Positions 44,066-51,530 of a DNA stretch of 64,000 nt are shown one piece after another (position 1 is the stretch's first letter; each line of letters starts with the position of its first letter). The stretch is from an uncultured Lachnospiraceae bacterium (GTDB lineage Bacteria > Bacillota > Clostridia > Lachnospirales > Lachnospiraceae), in assembly GCA_947650155.1 (NCBI GenBank), contig CANSUS010000010.1, positions 1 through 64,000 of the forward strand, in the 5' to 3' direction. Made by a program: the position numbers and the translations under genes. Below the pieces are notes generated by a model. It saw only the letters and a list, made by a program, of their open reading frames with translations, was not told the origin of the DNA and did not search any database.

Positions 44066-46138
44066 ATGCATATTTATGAGGAAAACAACAGACTGATTAT
44101 TGCAGACGGGAAAACACAGGTCTGGATTGAGCCGTGGGGTCCCAATTCGTTACGCGTCCGTATGAGCGGGGATGCGAAAATGGATGAAAATGACTGGGCG
44201 CTCACAGAAAAATTAGAGAAAATCACGGCGGATATTTCTTTTGAAACAATCGACGTCACGGACCCCTGGTACAAAGGCGGAGAATTTGCCAAATATCACC
44301 AGACCGGAACGCAGGCAAAGCTGGTAAACGGAAAAATTACCGCAAAGGTTTCCCATGAAGGGTGGATCAGCTTCTACAATCAAAAAGGGGAACTTCTGAC
44401 AGAAGAATACTGGCGAAACCGCAACCGTATTAACCGCTATTGCGTCCCCTTAAGAGTTGACGCAAGAGAATTAAAACCCATACAGGGCAGTACGGATTTT
44501 GAGCTGACTGCACGATTTGAAGCGTTTGACGGCGAAAAGATCTTTGGTATGGGACAGTACCAGGAAAAAAATCTGGATAAAAAAGGCGCATGTTTGGAAC
44601 TGGCGCATCGAAACAGTCAGGCCAGCGTTCCTTTTATGATTTCCAACAGAGGTTATGGTTTCCTTTGGAATAATCCGGCAATCGGAACTGCCACATTTGG
44701 TACAAACAAAACAGAATGGCACGCCAAAAGTACAAAAAAACTGGACTACTTCATCACGGCCGGAGATACTCCCGCTGAATTGGAAGCCCAGTATTCCCTT
44801 GCCACAGGCAGAACGCCGATGATGCCCGAATACGGACTTGGATATTGGCAGTGTAAACTCCGTTACCGAAACCAGGAAGAACTTCTTGCTGTGGCAAGAG
44901 AACACAAGAAACGCGGTCTTCCTATGGATGCGATTGTAGTCGACTTTTTCCATTGGACCATGCAGGGCGAATTTAAATTTGAGCCCCGCGACTGGCCCGA
45001 TCCTGAAAAGATGGTGAAGGAATTAAAAGAGCTTGGAATCGAAACCGTTGTATCCGTCTGGCCTACCATTGATGAACGCAGTGAAAATTTCGGTAAAATG
45101 AATGACATGGGCTATCTTGTCACGGCAGACAGAGGCAATTCCAACCACATGACGTGGATGGGCAATACCGTCTTTTATGACGCTACCCATCCGGGAGCGC
45201 AAAAGTTTGTCTGGGAGCGCTGCCGGGAAAATTATTATCAAAAAGGCATCCGCTGCTTCTGGCTGGACGAAGCGGAACCGGAATACGGACCTTATGATTT
45301 TGATAATTACCGTTATTATGCAGGTACTGCCCTGCAATGCACCAATACCTATCCTGTCGGCTATGCAAAGGGATTTTATGACGGACTGAAAGCGGAAGGG
45401 GAAGAGGAAATTTTAAGCCTTGTACGCTGTGCCTGGGCCGGCAGTCAGAAATATGCCGTTTTAACATGGTCGGGAGATATCTATTCTTCCTTCCGCTCCA
45501 TGCGCGAACAGCTTCAGGCTGGCTTAAATATGGGAATTGCCGGTATTCCGTGGTGGACTTCTGATATAGGCGGTTTTCTTGGCGGTGATATTTCTGATCC
45601 CGCATTTCAGGAGCTTTTAGTACGCTGGTTTGAATGGGGTGCATTTTGTCCGGTATTTCGTATGCATGGCGAACGTTCTCCCTGGTATGAGAGGGAACAG
45701 GAATTTATCGACGGCGTCCGCCAGCTCACAAGCGGTCAGGACAATGAAGTATGGAGTTTCGGAGAAGAAAATTATCAGATTTTATCCAAATATCTCTTTA
45801 TTCGCGAAAGACTGCGTCCATACATCAGAGAGTGCATGAAAGCGGCAAGCGAATCCGGTGCGCCTGTTATGCGCCCGCTGTTTTATGATTTCCCTGAGGA
45901 TAAGACATGTTGGGAAACAGAAGATTCCTATATGTTCGGTCCCGACCTGCTGGTTTCTCCTGTTATGAGCGCAGGCGCTTTGGACAGAGAAATCTACCTT
46001 CCGGCAGGATGCAGCTGGACGGACGCTTATACAAAGAAAACTTATGACGGCGGTCAGAAAGTTACCGTTCCGGCGCCGATCGATATTATTCCGATCATGA
46101 TCAGGGACGGAAAAGAATATGAAATTTATGTAAACTAA
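44066..46138 (+). CDS. GH31 alpha-xylosidase
   Basis: 690 residues. The GH31 core contains GLGYWQCKLRYRNQEELL, AIVVDFFHW and the nucleophile Asp in CFWLDEAEPEYG; the acid/base Asp is in TWSGDIYSSF. The length and the WLDEAEPE motif match YicI-type alpha-xylosidases, which remove the non-reducing xylose from xyloglucan oligosaccharides in the cytoplasm. It follows the GH74 gene by 44 bases with an AGGAGGAGG ribosome binding site, so the two act in sequence on imported oligosaccharides. No beta-galactosidase or transporter gene for the pathway is in the window. Confidence 0.92.
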   Translation: MHIYEENNRLIIADGKTQVWIEPWGPNSLRVRMSGDAKMDENDWALTEKLEKITADISFETIDVTDPWYKGGEFAKYHQTGTQAKLVNGKITAKVSHEGWISFYNQKGELLTEEYWRNRNRINRYCVPLRVDARELKPIQGSTDFELTARFEAFDGEKIFGMGQYQEKNLDKKGACLELAHRNSQASVPFMISNRGYGFLWNNPAIGTATFGTNKTEWHAKSTKKLDYFITAGDTPAELEAQYSLATGRTPMMPEYGLGYWQCKLRYRNQEELLAVAREHKKRGLPMDAIVVDFFHWTMQGEFKFEPRDWPDPEKMVKELKELGIETVVSVWPTIDERSENFGKMNDMGYLVTADRGNSNHMTWMGNTVFYDATHPGAQKFVWERCRENYYQKGIRCFWLDEAEPEYGPYDFDNYRYYAGTALQCTNTYPVGYAKGFYDGLKAEGEEEILSLVRCAWAGSQKYAVLTWSGDIYSSFRSMREQLQAGLNMGIAGIPWWTSDIGGFLGGDISDPAFQELLVRWFEWGAFCPVFRMHGERSPWYEREQEFIDGVRQLTSGQDNEVWSFGEENYQILSKYLFIRERLRPYIRECMKAASESGAPVMRPLFYDFPEDKTCWETEDSYMFGPDLLVSPVMSAGALDREIYLPAGCSWTDAYTKKTYDGGQKVTVPAPIDIIPIMIRDGKEYEIYVN

Positions 46139-46145
46139 AACTGCA

Positions 46146-46193
46146 AAACGGCATGTCTTAAGAATATGTAATAATTTCTTTGACATGCCGTTT
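46146..46193. terminator. Hairpin between convergent GH31 and esterase genes
   Basis: AAACGGCATGTC/GACATGCCGTTT, a perfect 12-bp stem with a 24-base loop. No long T run, so termination is probable rather than certain. Confidence 0.55.
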
Positions 46194-46223
46194 GCCATTC
46201 ATATTATATAATTACAGATAAGC

Positions 46224-47432
46224 TTAAAGCATATCTGAAAGCCGCCCCTGTTTATTTCTATCTGCAAAAATCCGAACCGTAGGCCCTCCTTCGCCGTATT
46301 CAAGCACCGCCGTTAAATCCGCCTGTTCCATCCATTTCAATGCCTGACTGTCCGTTTCCACCGTGGGCTTAAAGTCTTTTCCATCCCACTGATTTACAAT
46401 ATGAAGCGAGCACTTTTTCCCCAAACTGTCCAGACCGATTAAAGTATATTCCGCTCTGATTTTCTCGTCTGCCCCCGGACAATGTTCCCGCACATCACAT
46501 CCTTCCGGGAATACCGTTCCGTGAAAATTTTCCATATCGCAATAACCGGTAAAATAGATATGTTCCTTATGTATCTCTCCCTCCGAAACCGTCTCACTGC
46601 GGGTAATAATCACACGGATGGTCAATACTTCTTCCCGCTCCGCCAAAAACTGCCTGATCGAGGCAAATACACTCTCCAGCTGCCCGGCGTCCAGCCCATG
46701 CCCGAGATTTCTAATCAGCTGTAAACGGCATTGCCCTTTTCTGTAACTCTCTTTCGCCCGAATGGCATAAGAATAATTTACAATCTCATCTGCAAGCCCC
46801 TGTAAAATAAGAACCGGTCCCTGATATGCTGATAACTCCAAATAAGGCTCCATTCGGACCGCTTCTTCATGAAATGTTTTCCCCAAAACCGTTACGCCGC
46901 AGTCAATCGTTTCCGGGACATTTTCAGGATCATAACAGCCTCCGCCAAGACAGCCTCTTCTGGCATGGTCCGGGATACAGAGAGCCGGATAGATCATAAT
47001 CAGCTTTTTAATTGCATTTCCACACTTTGCCGCTGCCATTCCCGATACAAATCCTCCCTGACTGACGCCCGCCAATATCAGATTATCCATATCCACAAAG
47101 GGACAGGACGCCGCAAAATCTTTCACAGCAAGCAGATCCGCTACCTCTGTGCTGATGCTCATGTCCGTGGTTTTGCCTTCACTTTTTACACCGACGCCCT
47201 CTGCCGTTACCCCGCCGCCGCAAAAGCTGAAACTGAATACCACATATCCCATCTTTGCAAACTCGTTACACTCATTTGCCATACATGTGTAATCGCCTGT
47301 AAATCCGTGACTTACAATCACTGCGCCATATTTTCCACTCTCGTCAAAATAATCGGGAAAATACTGCATCCCTGAAATGGTTAAGTGATCCCTCTTACAG
47401 TAAAATGGTTTCTCTTTCATATTTCCAATCAT
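46224..47432 (-). CDS. Alpha/beta hydrolase with C-terminal DUF3237-like domain
   Basis: 402 residues. Residues 1-265 are an alpha/beta hydrolase: VIVSHGFTGDY (oxyanion), LAGVSQGGFVSG (nucleophile Ser), and LADEIV with LGHGLD (acid and His). Residues about 270-390 (HGTVFPEGCDV, RAEYTLIGLDSLGKKCSLHIVNQ cut here into motifs, TDSQALKWM) resemble DUF3237, a small beta-barrel family. The fusion is unusual to my knowledge. Cytoplasmic; an esterase for acetylated plant oligosaccharides is suggested only by the adjacent GH74/GH31 genes. It is convergent to GH31, not in its operon. Confidence 0.82.
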   Translation of the reverse strand: MIGNMKEKPFYCKRDHLTISGMQYFPDYFDESGKYGAVIVSHGFTGDYTCMANECNEFAKMGYVVFSFSFCGGGVTAEGVGVKSEGKTTDMSISTEVADLLAVKDFAASCPFVDMDNLILAGVSQGGFVSGMAAAKCGNAIKKLIMIYPALCIPDHARRGCLGGGCYDPENVPETIDCGVTVLGKTFHEEAVRMEPYLELSAYQGPVLILQGLADEIVNYSYAIRAKESYRKGQCRLQLIRNLGHGLDAGQLESVFASIRQFLAEREEVLTIRVIITRSETVSEGEIHKEHIYFTGYCDMENFHGTVFPEGCDVREHCPGADEKIRAEYTLIGLDSLGKKCSLHIVNQWDGKDFKPTVETDSQALKWMEQADLTAVLEYGEGGPTVRIFADRNKQGRLSDML

Positions 47433-47473
47433 CTCCTGTTATAATTATTTTTTTCATTGGGACAATCTGTACC

Positions 47474-47791
47474 TTATTTTCTGATAATCAAATTAGCATG
47501 ACAAATCAGAATCACAACCATTATGTCTATCCCTATGACCGCCAAAAATAAGTATCCGTACCATCCGGGAAGAAAATTCCAAAAAATGGAAGTAACTCCT
47601 AAAAGAACCGTAAGCACTGCAAAACCGCCGCCAATCGCCTTAGACAGCTTCTTTGTATCAAATTTCGGTTCCTGTAAAGTATTATGTCCTACTATAAGTG
47701 AACTGCCCTTCCCCGTTAAAAAGAGTACAGTCAGAACTAAAAAAATAATTGTCAATCCATATATCATTTCAACCGGTCCGCTTATTGTCAT
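47474..47791 (-). CDS. DUF3784-type small membrane protein
   Basis: 105 residues from the ATG at 47791 (GGAG 6 bases upstream; the longer frame to 47824 lacks one). Three membrane helices: IYGLTIIFLVLTVLFLTGKG, then GGGFAVLTVLLGVTSIFW, then YLFLAVIGIDIMVVILICHA. The loop GKGSSLIVGHNTLQEPKFDTKKL matches the GKG..LI.G.N pattern of DUF3784, whose function is unknown. It is 42 bases upstream of the alpha/beta hydrolase gene on the same strand and may be cotranscribed with it. Confidence 0.78.
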   Translation of the reverse strand: MTISGPVEMIYGLTIIFLVLTVLFLTGKGSSLIVGHNTLQEPKFDTKKLSKAIGGGFAVLTVLLGVTSIFWNFLPGWYGYLFLAVIGIDIMVVILICHANLIIRK

Positions 47792-48043
47792 TCTAATCTC
47801 CATCCCGCCTGTTATAACAGGCATACCTATCAGAGTCGTGCGATTTTATATTTCACGCTGACAAAGAATAAACTACATGAATATTGTAGCAAAATCAGCC
47901 GGCCGGCACAATCTCTTTTAAAGCTTAAAGTTTAGAAAATCTTAAGTTTTCCCACACGCTCCTCTTTAGAAACCCAACATACAATAAAAACAAATCAGAT
48001 CCTTCAATTGTTTTGCCAAAGGGCAGAAAGGCGGCATTAATCC

Positions 48044-48427
48044 ATGAAAAAGAAAATTATCCTGACCGGAATCACAGTGACAGCCTTCTTAATATTAGCC
48101 ATTTATTTATTCAACAGACCCCAATTATTAGGTAATATGAAAAGCAGCTGTACCGAACAAACAACAACGACCTCCGATATTACTTTTTCGGGAAAGGCAG
48201 GGGACAAAATAAAATTTTCTTTCAGATCAAATATAGAAAATGGAGATTTAAATATGATATTATATGACTCGAATAATCATGCCGTATATACATTAGACCA
48301 GGCAAAGGCATTAGAATGCTTCTTCACTCTGGATGCCTCAGACACTTATACGCTGGCAGCGGAATGTAATAACTTTATCGGGAAATATAATATTAAGGTA
48401 TATAAAATAAAGAAACAGGCTCCATAA
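48044..48427 (+). CDS. Small membrane-anchored extracytoplasmic hypothetical protein
   Basis: 127 residues. An N-terminal signal or anchor (KKKIILTGITVTAFLILAIY) is followed by a beta-rich outer domain (TTSDITFSGKAGDKIKFSF, GDLNMILYDSNNHAVYTL). The outer part resembles small beta-sandwich domains found in secreted clostridial proteins, but no family is recognised. Two cysteines could pair. The ribosome binding site is AGAAAGGCGG, within a sequence (GCCAAAGGGCAGAAAGGCGGCAT) that echoes the GCCGC hairpin of the leader element. It is convergent to recQ with only two bases between the stops. Confidence 0.65.
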   Translation: MKKKIILTGITVTAFLILAIYLFNRPQLLGNMKSSCTEQTTTTSDITFSGKAGDKIKFSFRSNIENGDLNMILYDSNNHAVYTLDQAKALECFFTLDASDTYTLAAECNNFIGKYNIKVYKIKKQAP

Positions 48428-48429
48428 AA

Positions 48430-50724
48430 TTATGTAGATACAAACCATTCCACGATCATTCTCTGTGCTTTCTCACAATAGTAAATATCCTCATATTCCG
48501 TTCCGTTTTTGCTCATCCGCATTCCAATCAGAATCCCTGCTGCCTCACCGGCGGCAGAAACGCTTTTCTTACGCATTCCATTCCTATATTCTTCTTTTGC
48601 ATATCCTTCCGCCTGAATCCTTCTGAAAATTTCCGCACCGGAAATTTTTTTGACCGTATCCGCATCCCTGAGATCATTTAATTTTTCAGCCAGCTCTGCT
48701 GCCAGATATTTTTCTGCATAGAGAAAATTTTCAGCCTGTTCCTTTGAAAGACAAAATTCAGACTTCGGCGCCTTCCTGCCCGCCCCGGCTCCATTTCCCA
48801 TTTGTATTCTTCCCATATCTGACTGAAATTCTTCCTGCTCTCCAAAATAAAATTTTTCCCTGACGCCGCTGGTAAACTCATTTATTTCCTGTAGAAATCT
48901 TTCTCCGTAACGCGCAAACTTATTTTCTCCTACACCGTTTACATGCAGCATCTCCTCTTTACTAAAGGGCGTCTTCACACACATATCCACCAGCGTCTTA
49001 TCCGAAAAAATAATATAGGGCGGCACGCTTTCCTCTTTTGCAATTTGGACCCGCAGACTGCGCAGCTGTTCAAACAGTTTTAATCCTCTCGAATTCAGAA
49101 TATCAGATATTCGTTTTTTGGATGAAGCTGAAACTCCATGCGCCATCCGGCTGTTACTGTCACTTTCATAAACTGGAGTTTTCATTAATTCCTTTATAAA
49201 GACACGTTCTTCCCCGCTTAAAACTGCTTCTGCCCTCCCTGTCGTTCTTAAAAGAGCATATTTATCTTTTGTTACTTCCAAACTCCCCTCAATCAGCATT
49301 TGATTAATAATCTGCTTGATTCCCGCTTCTGTCATCTCGTTTAAACTTCCATAAGAAGCGTAAGCAGCTACGCCGTATTCGCGAAGCTTTGCACGATCAT
49401 CTCCTGTCAGTGTCCCGGCAACTACATTGATGCCATAGCGCCCTCGCATTTCCTGTATACAGGTAATAATTTTCTTTGCTGCATCTGTCATATCCATGCT
49501 CTCATATTCTCTTTGGCAATTGGAACAATTCCCGCAGTCTCCGTTCCCTGATTCCCCAAAATACCGAAGTACATACTCTCGCAGACAGTTTTTTGTCAAA
49601 CAATAATAGTTCATGGTTCTAAGCCTCTCCTCGTCACGTTCCCGGACAGCGGCCGCCTCTTCTTCGGTAAAATCCTGATTTTCTTCTTTGCTGTCCAGCA
49701 AGAAACGATTAATCACCACATCCTGCGCTGAGTACAACAGAATACACTCCGCCGGTTCTCCATCCCTTCCCGCGCGGCCTGCCTCCTGATAATAATTTTC
49801 AAGACTCTGCGGCATATTATAATGAATGACAAAACGCACATTGGATTTATCAATCCCCATCCCAAATGCATTCGTCGCTGCCATAACAGGGCAGGTATCA
49901 TAAATAAAATCTTCCTGATTCCGCCGGCGTTCTTCATTACTCAAACCGGCATGATATCTGGTTATTGCAATTTCCTGTGCCGCCAGTTTTTCATAAAGCA
50001 TATCTACATTTTTCCTGGTTGCACAATAAATAATACCGCTTTCTCCCTCATGCTCTCTGATATAGCGGAGTACAAATTCGTCTTTCTTCCGCGGCGTTTC
50101 TACCGCAAAATAGAGATTTTTTCGGTCAAATCCGGTCACCAGCACTTCCGGATTATGTAACCCCAGTACACAGACAATATCTTCTTTAACATTTTCTGTG
50201 GCCGTTGCCGTAAAAGCGCTTAAGATCGGCCTTTTATCTAATTGTTTTATAAATTGCACGATCTTTAAATAACTGGGACGGAAGTCCTGTCCCCATTGGG
50301 AAATACAATGCGCTTCATCCACTGTCAGCATGGAAATGTCCGCCCCTCTGGCAAACTCTAAAAATCCGTATGTTTCCAATCTCTCCGGCGCCACATAAAT
50401 AATTTTATACCGTCCCTGCGCTGCCAGCTGTAATGCCTTTGTAATTTGATTTTCTGTCAGGGAACTGTTGATGTATGCCGCATGGATTCCTGCCTGATTC
50501 AACGCCTGTACCTGATCTTTCATCAGAGAAATAAGCGGGGAAATCACAAGCGTAATTCCTGAAAGCAGCAGTGCGGGAACCTGATAACAAATGGATTTTC
50601 CCGCCCCCGTCGGCATAATCCCCAAAACATCCTTTCCGCCAAGCAGGGCGTCGATCAATATTTCCTGCCCTTCCCGAAAGCTGTCATAACCAAAAAATTT
50701 CTTCAGTACTTCATATTTATTCAA
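48430..50724 (-). CDS. recQ: ATP-dependent DNA helicase RecQ
   Basis: 764 residues. In order: the aromatic/Q motif GYDSFREGQ, Walker A MPTGAGKS, TVDEAHCISQWG, helicase C-terminal half with QEAGRAGRDG, zinc-binding cysteines (CLREYVLRYF, CGNCSNC), winged helix, HRDC domain (LFEQLRSLRVQIAKEESVPP) and a further C-terminal domain of about 110 residues. It unwinds DNA in recombination repair. The start is a TTG at 50724 (MNKYEVLKKFFGYD), 8 bases after AGGTGG; earlier in-frame GTGs lack sites. A 12-codon leader frame ends on this TTG (TTGA overlap), which suggests coupled translation. Confidence 0.93.
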   Translation of the reverse strand: MNKYEVLKKFFGYDSFREGQEILIDALLGGKDVLGIMPTGAGKSICYQVPALLLSGITLVISPLISLMKDQVQALNQAGIHAAYINSSLTENQITKALQLAAQGRYKIIYVAPERLETYGFLEFARGADISMLTVDEAHCISQWGQDFRPSYLKIVQFIKQLDKRPILSAFTATATENVKEDIVCVLGLHNPEVLVTGFDRKNLYFAVETPRKKDEFVLRYIREHEGESGIIYCATRKNVDMLYEKLAAQEIAITRYHAGLSNEERRRNQEDFIYDTCPVMAATNAFGMGIDKSNVRFVIHYNMPQSLENYYQEAGRAGRDGEPAECILLYSAQDVVINRFLLDSKEENQDFTEEEAAAVRERDEERLRTMNYYCLTKNCLREYVLRYFGESGNGDCGNCSNCQREYESMDMTDAAKKIITCIQEMRGRYGINVVAGTLTGDDRAKLREYGVAAYASYGSLNEMTEAGIKQIINQMLIEGSLEVTKDKYALLRTTGRAEAVLSGEERVFIKELMKTPVYESDSNSRMAHGVSASSKKRISDILNSRGLKLFEQLRSLRVQIAKEESVPPYIIFSDKTLVDMCVKTPFSKEEMLHVNGVGENKFARYGERFLQEINEFTSGVREKFYFGEQEEFQSDMGRIQMGNGAGAGRKAPKSEFCLSKEQAENFLYAEKYLAAELAEKLNDLRDADTVKKISGAEIFRRIQAEGYAKEEYRNGMRKKSVSAAGEAAGILIGMRMSKNGTEYEDIYYCEKAQRMIVEWFVST

Positions 50725-50756
50725 TCGTCTATCCACCTGTGCGCTGCGGCGCACAT
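50721..50756 (-). CDS. Leader peptide overlapping recQ start
   Basis: Eleven codons (MCAAAHRWIDD) with a good GGAAAGGATT ribosome binding site. The TGA shares two bases with the recQ TTG. The frame contains a GTGCGC/GCGCAC hairpin (50738-50753) that could occlude the recQ site when it is not translated. Too short for homology, so only the layout supports it. Confidence 0.35.
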   Translation of the reverse strand: MCAAAHRWIDD

Positions 50757-50767
50757 AATCCTTTCCG

Positions 50768-50790
50768 TTACGCCACCCGCAGCAGCATAA
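50768..50790 (-). repeat. GCCGC-hairpin leader element, partial copy D
   Basis: A 9-bp hairpin in the recQ leader closely matching copy C. Three of its pairs are G-U wobbles that exist only in minus-strand RNA, so the fold is kept although the sequence has changed. It sits just before the GGAAAGGA ribosome binding site of the leader peptide. Confidence 0.45.
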
Positions 50791-50842
50791 GCACTATTTA
50801 TAATTTCTGAAAATAACCAAATCCCCATTATCCGTTCTTAAC

Positions 50843-50871
50843 ATTATAATATAAAGACAAAAAAACAACAA
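50843..50871 (-). promoter_or_regulatory. Promoter of recQ
   Basis: TTGTTG (50871-50866), 17 bases, TATAAT (50848-50843) on the minus strand. Confidence 0.5.
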
Positions 50872-50893
50872 TCTTCCTTCACACATCCAAATA

Positions 50894-51007
50894 TGCCGCC
50901 TACAGCGGCACAATAATCAATGAAGAATGCATGCTTTTCGCATTCTTCGGTGTGAAGCTTGAAATCACTTAGCGAGGTATTTCCGAGCTTAGTGATTTCC
51001 TTCACAC
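50894..51007 (-). repeat. GCCGC-hairpin leader element, full copy B
   Basis: Read on the minus strand: GTGTGAAG/CTTCACAC outer stem (51007-51000 with 50957-50950) enclosing an inner stem with a central mismatch, then GAAGAATGC/GCATTCTTC (50948-50922), then TGCCGC/GCGGCA (50910-50894). The order, spacing, outer-stem sequence and last hairpin match copy A, while the inner-stem sequence differs, showing that pairing rather than sequence is kept. Confidence 0.65.
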
Positions 51008-51027
51008 TTCTCATACATAACAGGCTG

Positions 51028-51036
51028 TGATATAAT
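51028..51036 (+). promoter_or_regulatory. Extended -10 promoter
   Basis: TGATATAAT about 80 bases upstream of the ATG at 51117; the -35 is weak. Confidence 0.4.
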
Positions 51037-51116
51037 AAACAGATCCTTTTCCGGCATCTGTACGAAACAACAGCTGTTTTCACAAAATCAGTAAATCTTA
51101 CATGGAGGGCTTTTTC

Positions 51117-51494
51117 ATGGTATTTCCGATAAAATATAATAAAGACATTTCCCTGTATCTCATAAAACTTTTATTTTGCACTGCATCCCAAATACTGTCC
51201 ATGACCGGAATCTGGCCCGGCTCAGCTGAAGCGGGTATGGAATGCCCTGTTGAAAGGAAAGCAGATACTTCCTCTTTTGGGGAATCTATTGTCCTAAATC
51301 ATATGGATTTTTTTGAAAGCATGTGTGTATGTGTCCCATACTTTGACAGTTTGGACGAATTGGACAACGCCTTTTATGCTCAGTTAATCAATTCCAGTAT
51401 TTGCGGGCCGCTTGGAAGTTCTGCTGAAAACGTCACTATTTCCGAACCTCCTTATGATATGGCAAAAATTTACCAAACCGATATGGCCGGTTAG
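51117..51494 (+). CDS. Small exported hypothetical protein, possibly truncated
   Basis: 125 residues. A signal-like stretch (SLYLIKLLFCTASQILSM) is followed by an AEAG cleavage-like site. The remainder (MDFFESMCVCVPYFDSLDEL, then FYAQLINSSICGP) hints at the start of a larger secreted domain of the DUF3298/DUF4163 type, but the frame ends at DMAG, so the gene may be cut short. The ATG has GGAGGG 7 bases upstream and an extended -10 promoter. Its stop lies beside a GGCGGC/GCCGCC hairpin (51495-51515). No function is assigned. Confidence 0.5.
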   Translation: MVFPIKYNKDISLYLIKLLFCTASQILSMTGIWPGSAEAGMECPVERKADTSSFGESIVLNHMDFFESMCVCVPYFDSLDELDNAFYAQLINSSICGPLGSSAENVTISEPPYDMAKIYQTDMAG

Positions 51495-51530
51495 GCGGCG
51501 CTGTTATGGCCGCCCAATCCTCTCCTAATT

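Noticed and set aside
47890-47920. CCGGCCGG palindrome as a regulatory site
   Set aside because: Short GC palindrome with no promoter nearby and no second copy; chance is likely.
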